DNA of 64,000 nt from Gordius sp. MW1 (lineage: Eukaryota; Nematomorpha; Gordioida; Gordea; Gordiidae), in contig OZ038531.1 of assembly GCA_964036665.1 (NCBI GenBank), positions 12,090,168 to 12,154,167 of the forward strand, written 5' to 3'. How positions within the stretch are numbered: the first letter of the stretch is position 1; each line of letters opens with the position of its first letter. Below are positions 12,948-22,300 of the stretch, in pieces. The position numbers and the translations under genes are program-made. The notes below the pieces were generated by a model, which had not been told where the DNA came from, made no database searches, and saw only the letters and a list, made by a program, of their open reading frames with translations.

Positions 12948-13637
12948 TAGAGCAGTTTTCAAAAATTAAGCACTCACGTTGCGATACAACAAACTAATCG
13001 CAACAATAAAACGTTGTCTTTTGTCAAAATGATAGTTCTCGCAGCTTAAAACCTCTTTTCGGAAGTCAATCGAGGATAATAGGATTCTCAAATTGGCTTA
13101 CTTTTATATATCTTTTTATGCTCTTTCACATAGAATCGAAAAAAATAAATATTTTTACCTCAAAATTTTTCACATATTTTTCTTTGAACCGTATTCATCC
13201 GATGAAAGTTGTCGTTTTCAGACGTGGTTTCCATGATAAAAAGTAAAAATTTATCAGAATCAGAAAACTATTACTTTGAAATCATGATCGCATAGTGCAG
13301 TTTTCAAAAATTAAGAACTCACGTTGCGATACAACAAACTAATCGCAACATTAAAACGTTGTCTTTTGTCAAAATGATAGTTCTCGCAGCTTAAAACCTC
13401 TTTTCAGAAGTCAATCGAGGATAATAGGATTCTCAAATTGGCCTACTTTTATATATTTTTTCATGCTCTTTCACATAGAATCGAAAAAAATAAATATTTT
13501 TACCTAAAAATTTTTCACATATTTTTCTTTGAACCGTATTCATCCGATAAAAGTTGTCGTTTTCAGACGTGGTTTCCATGATAAAAAGTAAAAATTTATC
13601 AGAATCAGAAAACTATTACTTTGAAATCATGATCGCA
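12948..13637 (+). repeat. GATAAAAAG subfamily monomer pair
   Basis: Two adjacent monomers with CCATGATAAAAAGTAAAA and CAGAATCAGAAAAC, where other monomers have CTATGATCCCAAG or CTATGATATCAAG and TCTAAAAAC. The second also has CCTAAAAATTTTTC, TCCGATAAAAG and TTCAGAAGTC. The only other occurrence is 8978-9667, the partner in the first 3,970-bp unit, so this subfamily is private to that HOR within the window. Confidence 0.85.
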
Positions 13638-14849
13638 TAGTTAAGTTTTCAAAAATTAAGCACTCGCGTTGCGATACAACAAACTAATCGCAACAATAAA
13701 ACGTTGTCTTTTGTCAAAATGATAGTTCTCGCAGCTTAAAACCTCTTTTCGGAAGTCAATCGAGGATAATATTATTCTCAAATTGGCTTACTTTTATATA
13801 TTTTTTTATGCTCTTTCACATAGAATCGAAAAAAATAAATATTTTTACCTCAAAATTTTTCACATATTTTTCTTTGAACCGTATTCATCCGATGAAAGGT
13901 GTCGTTTTCAGACGTGGTTTCTATGATATCAAGTAAAAATTTATCAGAATCTAAAAACTATTACTTTGAAATCCTGATCGCATAGAGCAGTTTTCAAAAA
14001 TTAAGCACTCACGTTGCGATACAACAAACTAATCGCAACAATTAAACGTTGTGTTTTGTCAAAATGATAGTTCTCGCAGCTTAAAACCTCTTTTCGGAAG
14101 TCAATCGAGGATAATAGGATTCTCAAATTGGCTTACTTTTATATATTTTTTTTTGCTCTTTCACATAGAATCGAAAAAAATAAATATTTTTGCCTCAAAA
14201 TTTTTCACATATTTTTCTTTGAACCGTATTCATCCGATGAAAGGTGTCGTTTTCAGACGTGGTTTCTATGATATCAAGTAAAAATTTATCAGAATCTAAA
14301 AACTATTACTTTGAAATCCTGATCGCATAGAGCAGTTTTCAAAAATTAAGCACTCACGTTGCGATACAACAAACTAATCGCAACAATAAAACGTTGTCTT
14401 TTGTCAAAATGATAGTTCTCGCAGCTTAAAACCTCTTTTCGGAAGTCAATCGAGGATAATAGGATTCTCAAATTGGCTTACTTTTATATATTTTTTTATG
14501 CTCTTTCACATAGAATCGAAAAAAATAAATATTTTTACCTCAAAATTTTTCACATATTTTTCTTTGAACCGTATTCATCCGATGAAAGTTGTCGTTTTCA
14601 GACGTGGTTTCTATGATCCTAAGTAAAAATTTATCAGAATTGAAAAACTATTACTTTAATCATGATCGCATAAAGCAGTTTTCAAAAATTAAGCACTCAC
14701 GTTGCGATACAACAAAAACAAACTAATCGCAACAATAAAACGTTGTCTTTTGTCAAAATGATAGTTCTCGCAGCTTAAAACCTCTTTTCGGAAGTCAATC
14801 GAGGATAATAGGATTCTCAAATTGGCTTACTTTTATATATTTTTTTTTT

Positions 14850-14864
14850 ATGCTCTTTCACATA
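14850..14864 (+). repeat. Target-site duplication, 5' copy (ATGCTCTTTCACATA)
   Basis: Fifteen satellite bases immediately before the LINE, identical to 17924-17938. It follows a run of 10 T where the usual satellite monomer has about 6-7. The next base starts non-satellite DNA (ACACTACC). Confidence 0.95.
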
Positions 14865-14955
14865 ACACTACCTACGACGGTCCCAAGTCCGTGTGCAAAA
14901 AGTGGAGGGTTGGCGTCAGGTCGGAAACCGGCTATAAAAATCAACTCCAAAATTT
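14865..14955 (+). other. 5' untranslated region of the RTE element
   Basis: Ninety-one bases between the insertion edge and the first in-frame ATG, including GGAGGGTTGGCGTCAGGTCG and CGGCTATAAAAATC. RTE elements usually carry a short internal promoter in this position, so this stretch is the likely transcription start region; no specific factor site is recognised. Confidence 0.5.
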
Positions 14956-15753
14956 ATGATAGTTTCAAACGAGATTTTACAAGAAGAGGCTAGGGCGTCC
15001 TCCACAAACGACGCGCACTGCATACCCCGCCCGTGCAATGTGAAAAATACACTAGGGTTACTGCCTAACTCACAACGAAGGCGGTTAAGGAAACTAGTTG
15101 TGGAAAGAATGCGAATTACGTGCTGGAATGTGGGAACGTTGACGGGGAAGAGCATCGAGGTCGCACAGATGCTAAAAAGAAGAAAGGTACACATCGCCTG
15201 CCTACAAGAGACGAGGTGGAACGGAACGAAAGCTCGGGAATTAGGAGAAGGATACAAGCTTTTCTACAGTGGGTCACCAAATCGTAGAAACGGAGTCGGT
15301 ATCGTTCTAAACGAATCGTTCAAGGACAAGGTGGTGGAAGTCAAGCGTTGTTCCGACAGGCTAATGTGGGTGAAGATTGCGGATCAAGGTGGCCTCCTAA
15401 CCGTTATGTGCGCGTATGCCCCCCAAATCGGGTGTTCGGAATCAGAGAAAGACATATTCTTCGATTCATTGGAAAAGGAAATACAAGGAATCCGACAGGA
15501 AGAAAGGCTAATTATTGGGGCCGATTTCAACCCTCACGTAGGGAAAGATCGCCTCGGGTATGAACGCAATCATGGAGGCTATGGGCATGGTCTGAAGAAC
15601 AAAGAAGGGGAAAAACTTCTCCAGGTATCCCAAGCATATGACATGGCGATCGTTAACACCTATTTTCAAAAGCGCGAAGGAAGCATTTTAGTCAAATCGA
15701 CTATTTGCTTATACGGCGAAAGGACTTATGGAGCATCAAGGATTGCAAAGTAA
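14956..15753 (+). pseudogene. RTE endonuclease part (APE/EEP fold), frame broken at its C-terminal end
   Basis: Encodes the endonuclease that nicks target DNA for target-primed reverse transcription. The frame opens at ATG 14956; a second ATG at residue 52 (15109) starts the conserved domain and is a plausible alternative. Visible EEP motifs: CWNVGT with catalytic Asn58, LQETRW with Glu85, RNGVGI (111-116), SDRLM (133-137), AYAPQ (153-157) and GADFN with Asp190 and Asn192, then MAIVNTYFQKRE (230-241). After residue 241 the family's run into S-Q-I-D-Y is lost here: the frame reads 24 unrelated residues to TAA at 15751. The expected continuation, SQIDYLLIRRKDL, lies in the next frame from 15690. 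Compared with the family, a short stretch of roughly ten codons appears deleted together with a frame change (net loss of 1 plus a multiple of 3 bases). The missing SDH-type His (QHR) is in the downstream frame at 15780. Confidence 0.9.
15676..15692 (+). other. Frame-breaking indel joining EN and RT frames
   Basis: Up to GAA at 15676-15678 (the Glu of QKRE) the endonuclease motifs are in the frame of 14956. From AGT at 15690 (the Ser of SQIDY) they are in the frame of 15705. Between them family members carry a longer segment ahead of SQIDY, so a small internal deletion that is not a multiple of three is the simplest reading. A sequencing error or a programmed shift is less likely because sequence is also missing. 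Confidence 0.75.
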
Positions 15754-17912
15754 TACCGGGAGAAGAGATCGCCAGGCAACATCGTCCCCTTGTTATGGAT
15801 CTTGACAGAAGAGTATTTCCCGAAAGAAGAAAGGTATATGAACCTCGAATTCGATACGAAAGGTTAAAGGATACGTCAACGAACGAAGCATACCATCAAA
15901 AAGCCTCCTCACTCTTGGGTGCAAGGAAGTTGCAAAGGGACGTAGACGACGATTGGGAGGCGCTATCTAAGGACATTAAGGAAACAGCGATTCGTGTTCT
16001 AGGACGGACCAAAGGAGGCAAAGCTATGAATAGGGAACTATGGTGGTGGGATCAATCGGTTAAAGATTTGATCGAAATAAAGAAAAATCTATATAGACGG
16101 TGGCATAAATCAAAAAAGTCGGAGGATTATCAAGAGTACAGGGACGCAAAGAAGGCCGCAAAAAAGGCCGTTGCAAAAGCGAAGAATGCCGCGTACACCG
16201 AGATGGCAAACAAACTGGATCATAAAGGGGGCGATAGGCTTATGTACAAATTGGCCAAGATAAGGGAGAAGAAAAGTCGCGATGTCGGAGTTCTTAAAAT
16301 AGTCAAAAGCGAGATGGGTCAAACCGTATTCAAGCCGAAGGAAGTGATGGAAAGGTGGAAAGGATATTTTAAGAAACTTATGAATATTGCAAATGACAAG
16401 GATTCTCTTCCCGAAATTGAGCCAAATATAAGTATGGTCGAACTCTTTCAGCAGGATGAAGTTAGGACACAAATGAAGAAGATGCAAAAAGGAAAAGCAA
16501 ATGGCCCAGATGGAATACCTATGGAAGCATTGCTCGGATGTCGTGAAGAAGGAGTCACCACCATGACGAACCTCCTTAACAAGATATTGGTAGAAGAGCG
16601 AATCCCTAATCAATGGAGAGCAAGCACGATTATACCCTTATTTAAAGGCAAAGGAGACCCTCAGGACTGCGGCAATTACAGAGGTATCAAGCTAACTTGC
16701 CACTCCTTGAAGCTTATGGAAAGGATCTTAGTAACAAGGCTGAAAAACGAGGTGGAAATATCGGCTAATCAATTCGGATTCGTAGCCGGCAAATCCACAA
16801 TCGACCCAATCTTCGCTCTAAGACAAATGATGGATAAGTATGGTGAAAAGAGGAAAGACCTACATATGGTTTTTATCGACTTGGAGAAAGCTTATGACAC
16901 GGTCCCCCGCGATTTAGTATGGTGGTGCCTGAGGAAACAAAATATCCCTGACGTATATATACGGCTTATGAAAAATATCTATGAAGCCTCAAACTATTGC
17001 GTTAGGACGACAGTTGGAGACTCTAAACCTTTTCGGGTTAATATTGGACTACATCAAGGCTCTGCTTTAAGTCCCTTTTTATTTAATATAATTATAGACA
17101 CGATAACGAGGGACATTCAAAAGCCATCGCCATGGTGTATGCTATATGCCGATGATATAGTACTATGCGAGGAAACAAGGGAGAAAGTATTCGAAGAAGC
17201 CAAAAAGTGGTCAAAGCGCTTAGCTGGATATGGTTTAAAGGTCAACGATCGAAAAACGGTATACATGGAAATGAAAGGTACAGACACCCCATCCCTGGAT
17301 GACCATCTAAAGTACCCAAAAGTAGACAGGTTTACATACCTCGGCTCGATGCTACATCAAGAGGGAGGTTGCGCAACGGAAGTCAATGCCCGGATTCAAA
17401 AAGGATGGCTTAAATGGCGAAGTATATCCGGTGTAATGTGCGACAAGAAAATGCCAATATGGTTGAAAAGCAAAGCTTACAAATCCATCGTAAGACCGGT
17501 GTTACTGTATGGAAGTGAAACATGGGCATTAAACACCACGGAAGGAAAGCTATTACAAGCCACAGAGATGAGAATGATACGGTGGAGCTTGGGATATACT
17601 AAGCTCGATCATATGACGAATGACTTTCTCATGACAAAAATGGGTATTCAACCTATGGCGGACATGATTAACGAAAATCGGCTAAGGTGGTATGGGCATA
17701 TACTAAGAAGGGACACGGATGACGTAAATCGAAAAGTGCTAGACATGGAAATACCGGGGAAGAGAGGAAGAGGACGACCCCGTGTCACGTGGAAAGGGCA
17801 AGTCGATAAAGTTATGAAAACTAAAGAGATTAGTCAAGACATGGCACTCACCCGGTCAAGATGGAAGAGACTCATCAAAACAAACCCCACCAATGTGGGA
17901 CCAAATAACTGA
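15705..17912 (+). CDS. RTE reverse transcriptase part of the EN-RT polyprotein (frame-disrupted copy)
   Basis: Copies the element's RNA into DNA at the nicked target. The frame is open from 15657 and meaningful from 15690 (SQIDY), the end of the endonuclease; 15705 is a TTG and not a real start, since in an intact element this would be one protein with the upstream part. Counting from 15705: QHR endonuclease His at residue 26; a Lys/Arg-rich linker (about 125-165); NGPDGIP (266-272); LFKGKGDPQDCGNYRGI (312-328); motif A FIDLEKAYD (390-398, catalytic Asp392); motif B GLHQGSALSP (448-457); motif C YADD (481-484, Asp483/484); RPVLLYGSETWAL (597-609); RLRWYGH (659-665); KRGRGRPR (686-693). The stop TGA is at 17910-17912. 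All catalytic Asp are kept and no stop interrupts the 735 codons, so this half could still be functional as protein, but it lacks its own ATG at the front. Family assignment RTE is strong; sub-family not assigned. Confidence 0.93.
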   Translation: MLIRRKDLWSIKDCKVIPGEEIARQHRPLVMDLDRRVFPERRKVYEPRIRYERLKDTSTNEAYHQKASSLLGARKLQRDVDDDWEALSKDIKETAIRVLGRTKGGKAMNRELWWWDQSVKDLIEIKKNLYRRWHKSKKSEDYQEYRDAKKAAKKAVAKAKNAAYTEMANKLDHKGGDRLMYKLAKIREKKSRDVGVLKIVKSEMGQTVFKPKEVMERWKGYFKKLMNIANDKDSLPEIEPNISMVELFQQDEVRTQMKKMQKGKANGPDGIPMEALLGCREEGVTTMTNLLNKILVEERIPNQWRASTIIPLFKGKGDPQDCGNYRGIKLTCHSLKLMERILVTRLKNEVEISANQFGFVAGKSTIDPIFALRQMMDKYGEKRKDLHMVFIDLEKAYDTVPRDLVWWCLRKQNIPDVYIRLMKNIYEASNYCVRTTVGDSKPFRVNIGLHQGSALSPFLFNIIIDTITRDIQKPSPWCMLYADDIVLCEETREKVFEEAKKWSKRLAGYGLKVNDRKTVYMEMKGTDTPSLDDHLKYPKVDRFTYLGSMLHQEGGCATEVNARIQKGWLKWRSISGVMCDKKMPIWLKSKAYKSIVRPVLLYGSETWALNTTEGKLLQATEMRMIRWSLGYTKLDHMTNDFLMTKMGIQPMADMINENRLRWYGHILRRDTDDVNRKVLDMEIPGKRGRGRPRVTWKGQVDKVMKTKEISQDMALTRSRWKRLIKTNPTNVGPNN

Positions 17913-17923
17913 TAAAGAAGAAG
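17913..17923 (+). other. RTE 3' tail TAAAGAAGAAG
   Basis: The 11 bases between the RT stop and the 3' target-site duplication. The short GAAGAAG microsatellite tail in place of poly(A) is characteristic of RTE-type LINEs. There is essentially no 3' UTR, also typical of the clade. Confidence 0.8.
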
Positions 17924-17938
17924 ATGCTCTTTCACATA
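17924..17938 (+). repeat. Target-site duplication, 3' copy (ATGCTCTTTCACATA)
   Basis: Identical to 14850-14864. Satellite sequence resumes in phase directly after it with GATTTGAAAAAAAGG. The position implies a first-strand nick on the bottom strand between GCAT and the A run. Confidence 0.95.
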
Positions 17939-19340
17939 GATTTGAAAAAAAGGAATATTTTTGCCTCAAAATTTTTCACATATTTTTCTTTGAACCGTAT
18001 TTATTTGATGAGTTGTCGTTTTCAGACGTGGTTTCTATGATCCCAAGTAAAAATTTATCAGAATCTAAAAACTATTACTTTGAAATCATGATCGCATAGA
18101 GCAGTTTTCAAAAACTAAGCACTCACGTTGCGATACAACAAACTAATCGCAACAATAAAACGTTGTCTTTTGTCAAAATGATAGTTCTCGCAGCTTAAAA
18201 CCTCTTTTCGGAAGTCAATCGAGGATAATAGGATTCTCAAATTGGCTTACTTTTATATATTTTTTCATGCTCTTTCACATAGAATTGAAAAAAAGGAATA
18301 TTTTTGCCTCAAAATTTTTCACATATTTTTCTTTGAACCGTATTCATCCGATGAAAGTTGTCGTTTTCAGACGTGGTTTCTATGATCCCAAGTAAAAATT
18401 TATCAGAATCTAAAAACTATTACTTTGAAATCATGATCGCATAGAGCAGTTTTCAAAAATTAAGCACTCACGTTGCAATACAACAAACTAATCGCAACAA
18501 TAAAACGTTGTCTTTTGTCAAAATGATAGTTCTCGCAGCTTAAAACCTCTTTTCGGAAGTCAATCGAGGATAATAGGATTCTCAAATTGGCTTACTTTTA
18601 TATATTTTTTCATGCTCTTTCACATAGAATCGAAAAAAAGGAATATTTTTGTCTCAAAATTTTTCACATATTTTTCTTTGAACCGTATTCATCCGATGAA
18701 AGTTGTCGTTTTCAGACGTGGTTTCTATGATCCCAAGTAAAAATTTATCAGAATCTAAAAACTATTACTTTGAAATCATGATCGCATAGAGCAGTTTTCA
18801 AAAATTAAGCACTCACGTTGCGATACAACAAACTAATCGCAACAATAAAACGTTGTCTTTGGTCAAAATGATAGTTCTCGCAGCTTAAAACCTCTTTTCG
18901 GAAGTCAATCGAGGATAATAGGATTCTCAAATTGGCTTATTTTATATATATTTTTATGCTCTTTCACATAGAATCGAAAAAAATAAATTTTTTTACCTCA
19001 AAATTTTTCACATATTTTTCTTTGAACCGTATTCATCCGATGAAAGTTGTCGTTTTCAGACGTGGTTTCTATGATCCCAAGTAAAAATTTATCAGAATTT
19101 AAAAACTATTACTTTGAAATCATGATCGCATAAAGCAGTTTTCAAAAATTAAGCACTCACGTTGCGATACAACAAAAACAAACTAATCGCAACAATAGAA
19201 CGTTGTCTTTTGTCAAAATGATAGTTCTCGCAGCTTAAAACCTCTTTTCGGAAGTCAATCGAGGATAATAGGATCCTCAAATTGGCTTACTTTTATATAT
19301 TTTTTCATGCTCTTTCACATAGAATCGAAAAAAAGGAATA

Positions 19341-22300
19341 TTTTTGTCTCTTCACATATTTTTCTTTGAACCGTATTCATCCGATGAAAGTTGTCGTTTT
19401 CAGACGTGGTTTCTATGATCCCAAGTAAAAATTTATCAGAATCTAAAAACTATTACTTTGAAATCATGATCGCATAGAGCAATTTTCAAAAATTAAGCAC
19501 TCACGTTGCGATACAACAAACTAATCGCAACAATAAAACGTTGTCTTTTGTCAAAATGATAGTTCTCGCAGCTTAAAACCTCTTTTCGGAAGTCAATCGA
19601 GGATAATAGGATTCTCAAATTGGCTTACTTTTATATATTTTTTATGCTCTTTCACATAGAAACGAAAAAAAGGAATATTTTTGCCTCAAAATTTTTCACA
19701 TATTTTTCTTTGAACCGTATTCATCCGATGAAAGTTGTCGTTTTCAGACGTGGTTTCTATGATCCCAAGTAAAAATTTATCAGAATTGAAAAACTATTAC
19801 TTAGAAATCATGATCGCATAGAGCAGTTTTCAAAAATTAAGCACTCACGTTGCGATACAACAAACTAATCGCGACAATAAAACGTTGTCTTTTGTCAAAA
19901 TGATAGTTCTCGCAGCTTAAAACCTCTTTTCGGAAGTCAATCGAGGATAATAGGATTCTCAAATTGGCTTACTTTTATATATTTTTTTATGCTCTTTCAC
20001 ATAGAATCGAAAAAAATAAATATTTTTACCTCAAAATTTTTCACATATTTTTCTTTGAACCGTATTCATCCGATGAAAGTTGTCGTTTTCAGACGTGGTT
20101 TCTATGATCCCAAGTAAAAATTTATCAGAATTTAAAAACTATTACTTTGAAATCATGATCGCATAAAGCAGTTTTCAAAAATTAAGCACTCACGTTGCGA
20201 TACAACAAAAACTAACTAATCGCAACAATAAAACGTTGTCTTTTGTCAAAATGATAGTTCTCGCAGCTTAAAACCTCTTTTCGGAAGTCAATCGAGGATA
20301 ATAGGATTCTCAAATTGGCTTACTTTTATATATTTTTTTATGCTCTTTCACATAGAATCGAAAAAAATAAATATTTTTACCTCAAAATTTTTCACATATT
20401 TTTCTTTGAACCGTATTCATCCGATGAAAGTTGTCGTTTTCGGACGTGGTTTCTATGATCCCAAGTAAAAATTTATCAGAATTTAAAAACTATTACTTTG
20501 AAATCATGATCGCATAAAGCAGTTTTCAAAAATTAAGCACTCACGTTGCGATACAACAAAAACTAACTAATCGCAACAATAAAACGTTGTCTTTTGTCAA
20601 AATGATAGTTCTCGCAGCTTAAAACCTCTTTTCGGAAGTCAATCGAGGATAATAGGATTCTCAAATTGGCTTACTTTTATATATTTTTTCATGCTCTTTC
20701 ACATAGAATTGAAAAAAAGGAATATTTTTGCCTCAAAATTTTTCACATATTTTTCTTTGAACCGTATTCATCCCATGAAAGTTATCGTTTTCAGACGTGG
20801 TTTCTATGATCCCAAGTAAAAATTTATCAGAATCTAAAAACTATTACTTTGAAATCATGATCGCGTAGAGCAGTTTTCAAAAATTAAGCAATCACGTTGC
20901 GATACAACAAACTAATCGCAACAATAAAACGTTGTCTTTTGTCAAAATGATAGTTCTCGCAGCTTAAAACCTCATTTCGGAAGTCAATCGAGGATAATAG
21001 GATTCTCAAATTGGCTTACTTTTATATATTTTTTCATGCTCTTTCACATAGAATCGAAAAAAAGGAATATTTTTGCCTCAAAATTTTTCACATATTTTTC
21101 TTTGAACCGTATTCATCCGATGAAAGTTGTCGTTTTCAGACGTGGTTTCTATGATCCCAAGTAAAAATTTATCAGAATCTAAAAACTATTACTTTGAAAT
21201 CATGATCGCATAGAGCAGTTTTCAAAAATTAAGCACTCACGTTGCGATACAACAAACTAATCGCAACAATAAAACGTTGTCTTTTGTCAAAATGATAGTT
21301 CTCGCAGCTTAAAACCTCTTTTCGGAAGTCAATCGAGGATAATAGGATTCTCAAATTGGCTTACTTTTATATATTTTTTTATGCTCTTTTACATAGAATC
21401 GAAAAAAATAAATATTTTTACCTCAAAATTTTTCACATATTTTTCTTTGAACCGTATTCATCCGATGAAAGTTGTCGTTTTCAGACGTGGTTTCTATGAT
21501 CCCAAGTAAAAATTTATCAGAATTTAAAAACTATTACTTTGAAATCATGATCGCATAAAGCAGTTTTCAAAAATTAAGCACTCACGTTGCGATACAACAA
21601 AAACAAACTAATCGCAACAATAACGTTGTCTTTTGTCAAAATGATAGTTCTCGCAGCTTAAAACCTCTTTTCGGAAGTCAATCAAGGATAATAGGATTCT
21701 CAAATTGGCTTACTTTTATATATTTTTTTTTGCTCTTTCACATAGAATCGAAAAAAATAAATATTTTTGCCTCAAAATTTTTCACATATTTTTCTTTGAA
21801 CCGTATTCATCCGATGAAAGTTGTTGTTTTCAGACGTGGTTTCTATGATATCAAGTAAAAATTTATCAGAATCTAAAAACTATTACTTTGAAATCCTGAT
21901 CGCATAGAGCAGTTTTCAAAAATTAAGCACTCACGTTGCGATACAACAAACTAATCGCAACAATAAAACGTTGTCTTTTGTCAAAATGATAGTTCTCGCA
22001 GCTTAAAACCTCTTTTCGGAAGTCAATCGAGGATAATAGGATTCTCAAATTGGCTTACTTTTATATATTTTTTCATGCTCTTTCACATAGAATCGAAAAA
22101 AAGGAATATTTTTGCCTCAAAATTTTTCACATATTTTTCTTTGAACCGTATTCATCCCATGAAAGTTGTCGTTTTCAGACGTGGTTTCTATGATCCCTAG
22201 TAAAAATTTATCAGAATTTAAAAACTATTACTTTGAAATCATGATCGCATAGAGCAGTTTTCAAAAATTAAGCACTCACGTTGCGATACAACAAACTAAT

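Larger units (their letters stand above)
9668..13637 (+). repeat. Higher-order repeat of 3,970 bp (12 monomers), copy 2
   Basis: Monomer starts 9668, 10013, 10355 (168-bp form), 10523, 10868, 11213, 11558, 11909, 12258, 12603, 12948, 13293, each 3,970 bp after its partner. The differences I noticed from copy 1 lie at the very start (TAGTTAAGTTTTC versus TAGAGCAGTTTTC; GCGATACAAC versus GCAATACAAC). The next monomer at 13638 also starts TAGTTAAG but then diverges. The rest looks identical by eye, which suggests a very young duplication or, less likely, an assembly artefact. Confidence 0.92.
1..14849 (+). repeat. 345-bp satellite array, left arm (about 43 monomers)
   Basis: Head-to-tail tandem repeat, all copies in one orientation. 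Counting from the TAGAGCAG or TAAAGCAG that opens each monomer, starts fall at 1, 346, 691, 1033, 1201, 1546, 1891, 2236, 2581, 2926, 3271, 3616, 3967, 4312, 4657, 5008, 5353, 5698 and so on to 14671. Most spacings are exactly 345; the 6-bp-longer variant gives 351. The arm is AT-rich with many A and T runs and differs between neighbouring monomers at scattered diagnostic bases. It stops inside a monomer at the LINE insertion. Nothing in it looks coding: frames are short, and they are copied wherever the repeat is copied. This is typical of constitutive heterochromatin; centromere function is possible but unproven. Confidence 0.98.
14865..17923 (+). mobile_element. RTE-clade non-LTR retrotransposon (LINE), 3,059 bp, inserted in satellite
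   Basis: The non-satellite block has sharp edges, is flanked by a perfect 15-bp target-site duplication, and is visibly richer in G and C than the satellite. It encodes an apurinic-like endonuclease followed by a reverse transcriptase, with no separate first ORF, no LTRs and no poly(A). It ends in TGATAAAGAAGAAG, where TGA is the RT stop and the tail is GAAGAAG. Short simple-repeat tails, a single EN-RT protein and about 3.2-kb length are RTE traits. The first 91 bp (14865-14955) are non-coding and contain CCGGCTATAAAAATC; the start seems close to complete, though a few missing 5' bases cannot be excluded. One small indel near 15678-15690 splits the reading frame, so this copy is probably not autonomous. 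The two large open frames on the opposite strand (14916-15257 and 16110-16613) are shadows. Confidence 0.95.

Noticed and set aside
14051-14281. 76-codon frame at 14051-14281 and the frames at 58599-59084
   Set aside because: They arise from satellite variants that remove a stop (TTTTTTTTTTGC, the CTTTTCAC loss, the fused monomer). No start context, domain or conservation beyond the repeat.
14916-16613. Antisense frames of 113 and 167 codons, and a 71-codon sense frame at 15348, inside the LINE
   Set aside because: They overlap the endonuclease and RT coding frames, show no recognisable motifs, and are shadows.
14865-17923. LTR retrotransposon or retrovirus-like element
   Set aside because: No long terminal repeats, integrase, protease or gag. 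The endonuclease is APE-type and the target duplication is 15 bp, as in LINEs.
17893-18099. Open frame crossing the LINE 3' end into satellite
   Set aside because: It is in a different frame from the RT, spans the insertion junction, and is a chance fusion.
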